Assembly: GCF_009733865.1 (NCBI RefSeq)
Contig: NZ_WOFB01000041.1
Span: 1-33,311 of the forward strand
Direction: 5' to 3'
Length of the DNA: 33,311 nt
From: Oceanobacillus salinisoli
GTDB taxonomy: Bacteria > Bacillota > Bacilli > Bacillales > Amphibacillaceae
Positions 1 through 6,989 of this stretch are shown piece after piece. A program made the position numbers and the translations under genes. The notes under the pieces were generated by a model that was not told the DNA's origin, made no database searches, and was given only the letters and a program-made list of their open reading frames with translations. The stretch's first letter is position 1, and each line of letters begins with the position of its first letter.

Positions 1-40
1 TAACTTACTGGTTGTTTGTTCAGTTTTCAAAGAGCAAATC
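1..40 (-). promoter_or_regulatory. rRNA operon leader with boxA-like antitermination sequence
   Basis: Read on the minus strand this carries TGCTCTTTGAAAACTGAACA, the conserved boxA-like sequence found in leaders and spacers of Bacillaceae rRNA operons. Because strong tandem promoters lie immediately upstream on the same strand, it is more likely the leader in front of 16S rRNA than an internal spacer. The rRNA genes themselves would lie to the left of the window and are not visible. Confidence 0.75.
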
Positions 41-69
41 GTTGTCACTTTTCCAAAAGCGACTTTGTT

Positions 70-99
70 AATATATCATATCGCAATCATCTTTGTCAA
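70..99 (-). promoter_or_regulatory. rRNA operon promoter, proximal
   Basis: On the minus strand a perfect TTGACA -35 box (94-99) is followed after 18 bp by TATATT (70-75), or after 17 bp by ATATAT. It sits about 35 bp before the boxA-like leader, as expected for the proximal promoter of an rRNA operon. Confidence 0.75.
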
Positions 100-145
100 T
101 AACTAATTTTATAATTTCAAAGGTGTTTTTTCGAGACGGAATTAT

Positions 146-174
146 ATTATATAATGTTCAACAACAAAAGTCAA
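146..174 (-). promoter_or_regulatory. rRNA operon promoter, middle
   Basis: Minus-strand -35 TTGACT (169-174), 17-bp spacer, -10 TATAAT (146-151). Tandem SigA promoters are the usual arrangement ahead of Bacillaceae rRNA operons. Confidence 0.75.
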
Positions 175-232
175 CAACTTTTTTTAACTTCTAAAAATGT
201 TTCAATCGCCTTTGTTTTTGGCGACAAAAAGT

Positions 233-261
233 ATCATACCATCGCAGCACTTAAAAGTAAA
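233..261 (-). promoter_or_regulatory. possible third rRNA operon promoter, distal
   Basis: Minus-strand TTTACT (256-261), 17-bp spacer, TATGAT (233-238). It is in line with the two stronger promoters and about 85 bp further upstream. The boxes are plausible but weaker, so this is tentative. Confidence 0.45.
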
Positions 262-398
262 CACATTTTTACAATCCAATTTTATCCACTATATTCGCTT
301 CAATATAATATAGGAATGTTATCTACTCCATTTCGTCTATTATTATATTTATGTACACTTTTTACTTCTATCTATGCATCAAAAGCCTTTAAGGCACA

Positions 399-429
399 CC
401 CCACTTTAACTAAACTATATAAAGTGGGG
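399..429 (-). terminator. probable terminator of the riboswitch operon
   Basis: A 9-bp perfect stem (CCCCACTTT / AAAGTGGGG) with a 13-nt loop lies about 22 bp after the stop of the DUF2187 gene. On the minus strand it is followed by a second small hairpin (GCCTTAAAGGC) and only TTTT, so termination may be imperfect. It separates the small-gene operon from the rRNA promoters. Confidence 0.5.
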
Positions 430-451
430 ATTCCATTAAGTTGCCTAGAGA

Positions 452-673
452 CTAATTATGCAACATAATCATATAATTCCCGTGCCTAACTACGGTATTG
501 GGCAGTTCATAACCTAATGTTTTCGCGGATTCCTTTGATATTTCAACCAATACGCTAGCATCTCGTACTTGAAATACCTTTCCCTCATACTGGTTGTTCT
601 TTCTATCAAAGATCACTTTATCACCTATACTCGCTTTGTTTTTCTTGATTGAGTTATGATTTGATTTTTCCAT
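452..673 (-). CDS. DUF2187 (YkvS-like) family protein
   Basis: Encodes a basic 73-residue protein with no membrane segment. The core (GDKVIFDRKNNQYEGKV, then VLVEISKES, then TVVRHGNYMI near the end) matches the DUF2187/YkvS pattern of a small beta-barrel-like fold found in Bacillaceae; its biochemical function is not known. A longer reading frame begins upstream, but the start at 673 is preferred because GAAGGGAA lies just ahead of it and the upstream residues do not resemble the family. It is the second gene after a c-di-GMP-I riboswitch, 49 bp behind the 88-residue gene, so both are probably read through the same riboswitch-controlled transcript. Confidence 0.75.
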   Translation of the reverse strand: MEKSNHNSIKKNKASIGDKVIFDRKNNQYEGKVFQVRDASVLVEISKESAKTLGYELPNTVVRHGNYMIMLHN

Positions 674-722
674 GCAACTATTCCCTTCAAAATAATAATG
701 GTGTAGTAATGTTTCTGTCAGG

Positions 723-989
723 TTAGGAAGTAATCTGCTGCCTGTATGCGATTTCAAGGTTTTGTAAACAGTTTAACCTAAATCCTTCGTCACACACAAA
801 ATCATTTAAAATGTCATTCTTTAATAATGAGTATATTTCCAGTAAATCACTTTCCACGGATAACTGCTCCTTGTTATACATTCCTATCCCTTTTAATATT
901 TCTTCCCTAAAGTACTCCACAGTACCAAATAAAACGGTCACTCTAGGACATCCATCTTTCATGTATATTGTTTCATGTAAAAGTGCCAT
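723..989 (-). CDS. hypothetical protein, first gene behind the c-di-GMP riboswitch
   Basis: An 88-residue soluble, slightly acidic protein that I do not recognise. It is the first open frame after the riboswitch terminator (its start is only 19 bp beyond the T-run), which is the main argument that it is real. There is no good Shine-Dalgarno sequence before the ATG at 989 or before the internal ATG at 962, so it may be translated poorly, start elsewhere, or be a remnant of a longer gene. It contains two internal cysteines and no signal peptide or membrane segment. The DUF2187 gene follows on the same strand. Confidence 0.5.
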   Translation of the reverse strand: MALLHETIYMKDGCPRVTVLFGTVEYFREEILKGIGMYNKEQLSVESDLLEIYSLLKNDILNDFVCDEGFRLNCLQNLEIAYRQQITS

Positions 990-1008
990 TTATTAACTAA
1001 AGGTAATG

Positions 1009-1039
1009 AAAAAAGTCCACTAAAAAGAAGAAAGTGGAC
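1009..1039 (-). terminator. riboswitch expression-platform terminator
   Basis: A 7-bp stem GTCCACT/AGTGGAC with an 11-nt loop, followed on the minus strand by six T residues. It lies between the c-di-GMP aptamer (1083-1154) and the first gene (start 989), the standard place for a transcriptional expression platform. An additional 8-bp hairpin (AAATGGTT/AACCATTT, 1050-1071) sits between aptamer and terminator. Confidence 0.8.
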
Positions 1040-1082
1040 AAATCTGCATAAATGGTTTCAAACAACCATTTGACCGACTTTT

Positions 1083-1154
1083 GGCAGTCCGACGATCTTA
1101 GTTTCATAACCTTAGACTCGTGACTTTGCGTCCTTATCTTTCAATAAGTTTGCC
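1083..1154 (-). promoter_or_regulatory. c-di-GMP-I (GEMM-I) riboswitch aptamer
   Basis: The minus strand shows the GEMM-I landmarks in order: GGCAAAC opening strand, a short helix closed by a GAAA tetraloop (TTATTGAAAGATAAGG), the near-invariant ACGCAAAG, then AGTCACGAGTCTAAGG, and a closing strand GTCGGACTGCC that pairs back to the GGCA start. The terminator at 1009-1039 follows. The riboswitch would bind cyclic di-GMP and control transcription into the genes at 723-989 and 452-673. GACT within the closing strand can also pair with AGTC just downstream, a possible switch between aptamer and alternative hairpin, but the direction (ON or OFF) cannot be decided by eye. Confidence 0.9.
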
Positions 1155-1269
1155 TTTTATATTTTTATAGTTAAATAGTAATACTTTTGGATTATATTTT
1201 CAATGTTTTTCGATAATATTTGACAAAAGGACTAATCGAGTTGTGTATTTCGATCTAGATGCTACATCT

Positions 1270-1302
1270 GGTGCCTGTTACTTCCCGAATTTTGTCGAAT
1301 GG
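1270..1302 (+). repeat. interspersed element, copy 1 (GGTGCCTGTTACTTCCC type)
   Basis: One of six copies in the window of an element of about 30 bp that begins GGTGCCTGT(T/C)ACTTCCC and ends in TTTTGTCGAATGG. Other copies: 10140, 10326 (partial), 19550, 23223 (minus) and 25363. All are intergenic. Confidence 0.85.
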
Positions 1303-1391
1303 CGGAAGTGGCATTTATACCATTTTAGTTAACTGTAATACATTTCATTAAAATCGTTATATGGATGTGTAAGAAGATGTTTGAAGTATTT

Positions 1392-1412
1392 AAAAGAGAG
1401 TTTTTCTCTTTT
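1392..1412 (+). terminator. terminator-like hairpin without an obvious gene
   Basis: AAAAGAGA and TCTCTTTT form a short AT-rich stem followed by a T-containing stretch on the plus strand. No plus-strand gene precedes it, so it may be a leftover of a lost gene or act from the minus strand. Confidence 0.3.
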
Positions 1413-1426
1413 TGTTGTTTTGGACT

Positions 1427-1500
1427 TGCTCGGTTTGGCTGGGTTATCGATCGATTCTGGTGGAGACTCGTGCGACTTGACTGACTTGCCATTCGATTTA
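1427..1500. repeat. 21-bp-period array A (four units)
   Basis: CG-containing hexamers TGCTCG (1427), CGATCG (1448), CGTGCG (1469) and CATTCG (1490) recur at exactly 21-bp steps with otherwise diverged sequence. It is a degenerate member of the array family better seen at 25532-25683 and 32404-32635. Confidence 0.6.
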
Positions 1501-1519
1501 TAGCGTGCTTACATACAAA

Positions 1520-1552
1520 TAACCCAAACAGTACCTGGCACCGTTTGGGTTA
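1520..1552 (-). terminator. 10-bp inverted repeat with GGTGCC loop
   Basis: TAACCCAAAC and GTTTGGGTTA form a perfect 10-bp stem. The 13-nt loop reads GGTGCCAGGTACT on the minus strand, a GGTGCC-type sequence also seen in the interspersed elements. It lies just after the end of a 59-residue minus-strand remnant and may act as a terminator or be a mobile small repeat; the T-run is weak. Confidence 0.45.
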
Positions 1553-1559
1553 TACTCAT

Positions 1560-1739
1560 TTACAAAGAAAACTCCTTTAGCTGATAAACCCGATCTACTC
1601 CACCCTGTTTCCCTTGGAATTCAAGTACTCCCTGCTCACAAAGAATCTCGAGAAAGCTGCAGACATCCGGTAAGATTTTTAACCTTCCACTGGTGAACCT
1701 ATCGTTTGGTGCATGATCATAAACAACTAAATGGTTATA
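1560..1739 (-). pseudogene. unidentified C-terminal gene remnant
   Basis: An open minus-strand frame of 59 codons reading YNHLVVYDHAPNDRF at its start and ending VDRVYQLKEFSL before a TAA. It has no start codon or ribosome site, and its composition (balanced, with a leucine/glutamate-rich winged-helix-like stretch) looks protein-coding. It continues in a different frame from the end of the decayed flagellin piece, suggesting the flagellin 5' half was joined to the 3' end of an unrelated gene, now also frameshifted. I cannot name the parent gene. Confidence 0.35.
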
Positions 1740-2203
1740 GCAGGCAGAGCATCCATAAACTTTTGCAGTTCAGTGCTTGGTGTAGAAGAACTATTCCAGT
1801 TTAGTAGGCTTATTGTGTTAAACTCCGTATCCTCTGCAACTCGGTCAATTTCTTCCGTTAACTGTGAAATTTCTTCTTGTAATACTTCCTTATCTTTTCC
1901 AGCAAGTGCTCCATTACTTGCTTGAACACTTAGTTCCCTTTGGAGGATTTCATGAATCTCATTCAGTCCCCCCTCGGCAGTTTGAATGAGTGAAACCCCG
2001 TCCTGAATATTCCTTGAAGCTTGTTCCAATCCTCGAATTTGCCCTCGCATTTTTTCCGAAATAGTAAGTCCAGCTGCATCATCAGACGCACGATTAATAC
2101 GCACCTGAAGTTAATTTTTCCAATGAATGCTGAACATTGGAGGTATTGCTAGTTAATTGCCGCAATGAATGGGAGTACAGCTGATGTTATGTGATATTTT
2201 CAT
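1727..2203 (-). pseudogene. decayed flagellin, N-terminal half
   Basis: Starting at an ATG at 2203 the minus strand reads MKISHNIS, then after a frame change LRQLTSNTSNVQHSLEKLTSG, then after a second frame change RINRASDDAAGLTISEKMRG and on to EFNTISLLN. These are the D0/D1 regions of flagellin in the right order, broken by at least two indels; relative to the intact flagellin two residues are also missing in the LQR-ELSVQ segment. Homology stops after SLLN, where the variable and C-terminal domains should follow. It cannot produce a functional flagellin. Confidence 0.85.
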
Positions 2204-2248
2204 ATTTTTCGAAAACCCTGTCTTATATTTGATGATTTATTTTATCCA

Positions 2249-2815
2249 TTACTGTAACAATTGCAGGACTTGCTCCCGATCCTGATTGACATGGGAAATC
2301 GTCGCCTGCTGTGCTTGGCTTAATAGCTGCATTTTAACCAGATTCATGCTTTCATTAGCCATGTCAGCATCTTGTATGCGACTAAGTGGTATTTCCTCTA
2401 TTAATTCCAAATTAAAACCGATATGTTCCAAGCGGTTTTCCGTTGCCCCAACTGTTCCTAATTCATCAGAAATAAAGCTTTGTGTCTGATCAATCACTTC
2501 TAATCCTTTCTCAGCATCTTCATAGTTACGAACACAAATAACATTTGTATCCCGAAGCATATTATCAAATGAATCGATTTCCAGCTTAAAATTCTGACCG
2601 GAATTTGCACCAGTCTGGAAAGTAAAGGCGTTCGCTTCATAACCCCCCCCTTGTCTAACACGATAATTCACAGATAACTCATGATTCCCTGCATGAAGGG
2701 ATAGCGTCTCATAATGCAACACAATTTTATTTTCCTGTAGAGAGTATTGATCTGCATTTAACCGATTACCATCAATAGTGACATAAAGACTTGTCGGGTC
2801 AATCTCTGCATCCAT
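2249..2815 (-). pseudogene. decayed flagellin, C-terminal half
   Basis: A 188-codon frame whose last 100 residues are a recognisable flagellin C-terminus: FQTGANSGQNFKL, LGTVGATENRLEHIGFNLEL, DADMANES and the terminal VLQLLQ seen also in the intact flagellin. The first 70 residues belong to the variable outer domain. There is no N-terminal D0/D1 half; upstream the frame is closed by a stop and has no ribosome site at the ATG. It lies upstream of the N-terminal piece at 1727-2203, so the two fragments come from two adjacent flagellin copies, or from a rearranged one, rather than one simply split gene. Confidence 0.8.
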
Positions 2816-2953
2816 TAACCCATGACCTGACTCATGTTCACAGTAATTATTTTCTCACTATATTGTAAGGATTAAATTAATCTGACGAATAACAAGATAT
2901 CCTGCAAAATCTTTTAAATTAAATAACTGAATTTTCTTGCAAAAATATAAAAA

Positions 2954-2996
2954 TTGTCCCCTTACCAATTTAATATCTTGAACAGTTTGGGGACAG
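2954..2996. repeat. TGTCCCC...GGGGACA inverted element
   Basis: TGTCCCC (2955-2961) and GGGGACA (2989-2995) form an inverted pair about 27 bp apart in the gap before the sulfotransferase fusion gene. Similar GGGGAC motifs occur at 32346 and as GTCCCC near 10351. Such GGGGAC elements resemble REP-like sequences of Bacillaceae, but no associated transposase is in the window. Confidence 0.45.
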
Positions 2997-3057
2997 CAAT
3001 TTATTTACAGTTCTCTAAACTTTACTTCAAAAATTAACTAGCTAAAACATTTAGTAG

Positions 3058-4962
3058 TCATTTATTATTAGTAATATTAGTTAGAACACTATTTTCTGGG
3101 TCGTACCCTGTTACTTCTTTAATATCTAAAATATCTCTTTGAGTTAATTGTTCTCTCCACTTATCAAGTGAATGTTTATTTACTTTAGGTAAAGGTAATG
3201 GTTTCTCCAGTTTTAGGAAGTTTTGTATAAGATTTAATTCCTTCTGTGTATCGGTAATTAATGCTTCGTATGACACAACATGTAATCTATCTCCCAATGT
3301 ACTTTTTAACTCATTCATTTTTTCTCTGTGAGCATCCCACCTAAATGCACATTTTTTAGCAAGTGAAAGTTGTTCATATTTATGGACATTTTTTTTAGTT
3401 ATCCCTAAAAATGGATTAGGAATAGGGAAATCTTTCCACTTCTTATGCCAATTTAATACACCTTGATGTTTAAACATACTAGCAATGGTACCAAAAGGAT
3501 TACGCTGTATTCCAATAAATAATGCTTCAGGGAAAGCTTTAGCTAATTTTTCAGCAATCCATATGTTTGGATGGCTTTTATCGGCATAATGTTTTGGGAA
3601 AACCTTTGCATGCTCATTATGATATAAATCTACAACTTTTGGAAACAAAATCTGCTGATAATCCGAATTTAATGCCATCTGCGTTACCTTATCAAAGATT
3701 ATTGGCTTTTCAACGGAAACATAAATGTCCGGGTGTGTTTCCAAAATATATCCGAGCCAATGTGTTCCTGAACGCCCCGAACCTAGAACAAATATTTTTT
3801 TTGGTGAATATCTATCGATAATAAATTTCTTATTATTCTTTCTAGCGTTTATTCTTTCAATAAATCGTTGGTATTCATTCATCCTATTTTGATTATCAGA
3901 TAATAGCTGGTATATTTTTTCAAAACTTTGTTGAATTTCTGAGGCATATTTTTCTTGCATCTTAACAAAGGAATTAACAATATTTTTATAGTTTTCTTCA
4001 ATTTGCTCTACTCTCTTTAATATTTTACCAGCATTGACTTCTGCAGTAGATATAGCAAAATTAGAGGAGTTAATAGATTCAGTAAAATCAAAACATTTTC
4101 CGCGATATGCTAAAGAAATAAATGGTTTATGCCTTGCTACAGAGAGAATATTTGCATGTAATTTAAAATTAATCGTAAGATCATAATTATCTATAAGCTT
4201 CGTTAGCCTTTTTGCGTCATAGACTTCTTGAATAGCTGTTAAGTTGTCGCTTGTAAATTTTGACAATAGCCGTCTTATTGAAGAAATATCGTCCTTCCAA
4301 ATCGGATACAATGTCACATTATATCCCCAATTAAGAAGAATTTGTAATGTGATTTCCATTTGCTCCCGAACCACTTTTTCGTCGCCACCGAGTATGTTAT
4401 TGTTCGATGTCCCCCAGTTTACCAAAACTTTTTTTGACCCCTTTTTGTTACCTACTTTCAAATTTCCATCTTGGCCATAAATTAAAGCCGGATCCCCTAT
4501 CACCCTAATCTTAGACTCATCAACCCCACAATCAATCATTAATTTTTTTGTTATTGGACCACGTACAGATATATAATCCATTTTACTAGTTACTTCTAAT
4601 AAAAGTTCTTTAGTATCTGATGACATAGTGGATTTACGGAAGTCTTTTTCCGTAAAATAGCCATCAATTCCTGTCCCCCATGAAACAACGGGAATATTTA
4701 GTTCTATGGCCTTTTTACATAACCTTAACCAATAAGGCAGGTGAAATAAAGACCCTCCTCCTAAAACGACTAAGTCATACGGTTCAAGTGTGTAATGATA
4801 ATTTGGAATCGAAAAATAACCATCAATATTATACTCTACATTTGAGTCTTCTCGTTTAAGGTTTTCATAAAACTTTTGCTTAAATATTTCAAAGAGAACA
4901 TCGTCCCCAACATTCCCTTCACCCAGCCAACCCAAATACAAAATATTTTTCACCTTATTCAT
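3058..4962 (-). CDS. polysaccharide pyruvyltransferase-sulfotransferase fusion protein
   Basis: A 634-residue two-domain cytoplasmic enzyme. Residues 1 to about 350 match the polysaccharide pyruvyltransferase family (CsaB-like): GEGNVGDD near 14-21, GGGSLFH near 68, SWGTGID near 93, SVRGPIT near 131, GDPAL near 156, and a C-terminal NFKLHANILSVARHKP. After a charged, probably coiled-coil linker (about 305-385) residues 388-630 look like a PAPS-dependent sulfotransferase: a P-loop-like GSGRSGTHWL near 393 for the 5'-phosphosulfate and RNPFGTIASMFKH near 488 for the 3'-phosphate. Its ATG overlaps the stop of the glycosyltransferase gene by 8 bp (ATGAATAA), implying translational coupling, and both lie directly behind the flagellin gene. 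The inferred role is capping a flagellar glycan with ketal-pyruvate and/or sulfate. The acceptor is unknown, and the pyruvyltransferase-like domain could have another activity. Confidence 0.8.
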   Translation of the reverse strand: MNKVKNILYLGWLGEGNVGDDVLFEIFKQKFYENLKREDSNVEYNIDGYFSIPNYHYTLEPYDLVVLGGGSLFHLPYWLRLCKKAIELNIPVVSWGTGIDGYFTEKDFRKSTMSSDTKELLLEVTSKMDYISVRGPITKKLMIDCGVDESKIRVIGDPALIYGQDGNLKVGNKKGSKKVLVNWGTSNNNILGGDEKVVREQMEITLQILLNWGYNVTLYPIWKDDISSIRRLLSKFTSDNLTAIQEVYDAKRLTKLIDNYDLTINFKLHANILSVARHKPFISLAYRGKCFDFTESINSSNFAISTAEVNAGKILKRVEQIEENYKNIVNSFVKMQEKYASEIQQSFEKIYQLLSDNQNRMNEYQRFIERINARKNNKKFIIDRYSPKKIFVLGSGRSGTHWLGYILETHPDIYVSVEKPIIFDKVTQMALNSDYQQILFPKVVDLYHNEHAKVFPKHYADKSHPNIWIAEKLAKAFPEALFIGIQRNPFGTIASMFKHQGVLNWHKKWKDFPIPNPFLGITKKNVHKYEQLSLAKKCAFRWDAHREKMNELKSTLGDRLHVVSYEALITDTQKELNLIQNFLKLEKPLPLPKVNKHSLDKWREQLTQRDILDIKEVTGYDPENSVLTNITNNK

Positions 4963-6913
4963 TTTCTTGCACCTTCTTTACATTTGAAATTATAAAATTG
5001 GAGTCAGGAAAATAATAACTTGCTCTCATAGTAATATTTTCCAAACGTTTATAATCATCTACTTTATTACATATCAATATGAATTTTTCATATATTCTGT
5101 AATTGTTAGGATTTAAATTTAGAGCGTCTTCAAAGAATTTCATAGATAATTTATACTGTTCTAATTCATTTAAACATTCTCCCATTCTTGTTAGAATATT
5201 GCTTAAGTTTTCAGTAGAAATGGTATATCCATGTTCAAGATATTTATTATATACCTCTAATGATAACTCATACTTTTCATAAAAAAATAAAAGATCTGCA
5301 ATTTCATTAAGTTTTTTTTCTGACACAAAATCTAATAAATAAATGATTTTATCCGTATGGCCAATTTTTATATATTGTTTTATAATATTAAGAACTTCAT
5401 AGTAATCTTCTTCCAACAATTCTATAGTATTTTCATTAAGCATTTTTTCAATTATTCTTCTTAAGGAGGGCTTTACATAGTCTTTCAACTCTTTTATCAC
5501 TTCCTTTTTATCGGATAGTTCAGCCGAAATCAAACAAAATATTGCTGTTTCATGTTCAAATGTATTTAAGTATAACCTCTTAAATTTCTCTGCAGAGCTA
5601 TTGTATTGACCTTTTAAAAGTTCTATATATGTTGATTCTTTACTGAGGAATTTTTGTTGTTCATTAGTTAAATAGTTGAAAAATTGCTCTGACAAAGAGA
5701 AGCTATTAATTTGCAGAGATGTATGTAGTAGTGTTAATATCTCCTTTACATCTTTATAATTATAAATGTTACTTAAAAACTTCACTATATCTTCACTAGA
5801 CTCATATCTGTTTAAAATACTAATTAGTTCTTTTAAGGAATGTAAGGCATATCGGTCAATCTTTAAAACTTCTACATAACTTTCTATACTTTTATGGAGT
5901 TGGTTAGTACGATAAAGTAAACTTCCTAAAGAATGATAAACATCTTTTAACTGAGCTAATGTTTTAGATTGAGAATTAAAGGCATTTTCTAGATTTTTTA
6001 GCCCCATATTATACGCATCTATAGCATCGAAGTATCTTTCTTCCTTTTTTAATAAATTTCCCAAATAAAAATAAAAGTCTGGATAACTTGGGTTAGTCTC
6101 AATCGCTGCATTTATTATATTTAATATTTCCTTCCTAGAATAATTCAATTTTGACATGTAATTAATTATATTAATATAGTTTTTTTCTTTTACTCCAAGC
6201 AAAGTGACATTATCATTTTCTATCACTTTAACGGCATATAAAAGTGCCTCATCTATTCTACCAGCCATTGCTAGCGACTCCGATATGTAAAAACATGTAT
6301 TACTGTCATTAGGTTTTTCCTCAAGTTCGGAAAACAAAAGCTTTAGATTTCTTTCCGCCTTATTTTTCTCTACTCTGTCTTCTATAGAATAACCTGTATG
6401 AAATATTTGTATATATTTACTTGCATCAAGTCTTTTCCCTTTGTATCCATCATGACCTTTTCTTGAAAGAATTTCATGTATAGCTCCAACATAATGAATA
6501 TCAGGAATTCGTCTGAAGATTCGATTAGTAGGGGTAGAATTCATAACCAAATTATTTGCTTTGTCATAATTTATTAATAAGCTAGTTATAAAGTCAACTT
6601 GTTTATTGTTAGCTTCTTTAATTGCTAGGGGAATATAATTAATACTTTCCTTCGTGACATATTCATCAGCATCTAAAAAGATAATCCACTCTCCTGTTGC
6701 TTTAGAAATTGCATAATTTCGAGCTTTTGAGAAATCATCTATCCATTTAAAATAAAAGACCTTTGCACCTAATTCTTTTGCAATAGAAGTAGTATTGTCT
6801 GAGGAACCAGTATCAACAACAACTACTTCACATGTAAGAGGTTGAACACTTTTAATACATTTGGCAATATTCTTTTCTTCATTTTTAGTTATAACACATA
6901 CAGAAAAATTCAT
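4955..6913 (-). CDS. family 2 glycosyltransferase with C-terminal TPR repeats (probable flagellin glycosyltransferase)
   Basis: A 652-residue cytoplasmic protein. Residues 1 to about 230 are a GT-A glycosyltransferase family 2 domain: VCVITKNEEKNIAKCIKS at the start, VVVDTGSSDNT near 34-44, FSKARNYAI near 62 and the metal-binding DAD in FLDADEY near 80. The rest is helical with tetratricopeptide-like units, for example PDFYFYLGNLLKKEERYFDA, HSLGSLLYRTNQLHKSIESY and ECLNELEQYKLSMKFFEDA. This architecture is typical of enzymes that glycosylate flagellin or exported peptides directly. AAGGAAG lies 6 bp before the ATG. It follows hag beyond a strong hairpin, so expression probably depends on readthrough from the hag promoter or an unseen local one. 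Sugar and site specificity cannot be read from the sequence. Confidence 0.85.
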   Translation of the reverse strand: MNFSVCVITKNEEKNIAKCIKSVQPLTCEVVVVDTGSSDNTTSIAKELGAKVFYFKWIDDFSKARNYAISKATGEWIIFLDADEYVTKESINYIPLAIKEANNKQVDFITSLLINYDKANNLVMNSTPTNRIFRRIPDIHYVGAIHEILSRKGHDGYKGKRLDASKYIQIFHTGYSIEDRVEKNKAERNLKLLFSELEEKPNDSNTCFYISESLAMAGRIDEALLYAVKVIENDNVTLLGVKEKNYINIINYMSKLNYSRKEILNIINAAIETNPSYPDFYFYLGNLLKKEERYFDAIDAYNMGLKNLENAFNSQSKTLAQLKDVYHSLGSLLYRTNQLHKSIESYVEVLKIDRYALHSLKELISILNRYESSEDIVKFLSNIYNYKDVKEILTLLHTSLQINSFSLSEQFFNYLTNEQQKFLSKESTYIELLKGQYNSSAEKFKRLYLNTFEHETAIFCLISAELSDKKEVIKELKDYVKPSLRRIIEKMLNENTIELLEEDYYEVLNIIKQYIKIGHTDKIIYLLDFVSEKKLNEIADLLFFYEKYELSLEVYNKYLEHGYTISTENLSNILTRMGECLNELEQYKLSMKFFEDALNLNPNNYRIYEKFILICNKVDDYKRLENITMRASYYFPDSNFIISNVKKVQENE

Positions 6914-6948
6914 ACCATACTTCCTTTCGAGGTTCTATTGAATATAAT

Positions 6949-6979
6949 AAAAAGAGAGCAAAAGGATTGCTCTCTTTTT
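6949..6979 (-). terminator. hag terminator / attenuator
   Basis: A 13-bp stem (AAAAAGAGAGCAA / TTGCTCTCTTTTT) with a 5-nt loop, ending in a T-run on the minus strand. It starts 10 bp after the flagellin stop. Placed between hag and the modification genes, it would make flagellin mRNA far more abundant than the downstream enzymes. Confidence 0.85.
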
Positions 6980-6989
6980 AACTTTCATT

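Noticed and set aside
154-468. Plus-strand open frame of 104 codons
   Set aside because: It runs antisense through the rRNA promoters and the terminator hairpin, has no ribosome site and resembles no protein.
1155-1260. Promoter for the riboswitch transcript
   Set aside because: TTGAAA and TACTAT boxes with 16-bp spacing can be found, but the region is so AT-rich that several equal alternatives exist; not called.
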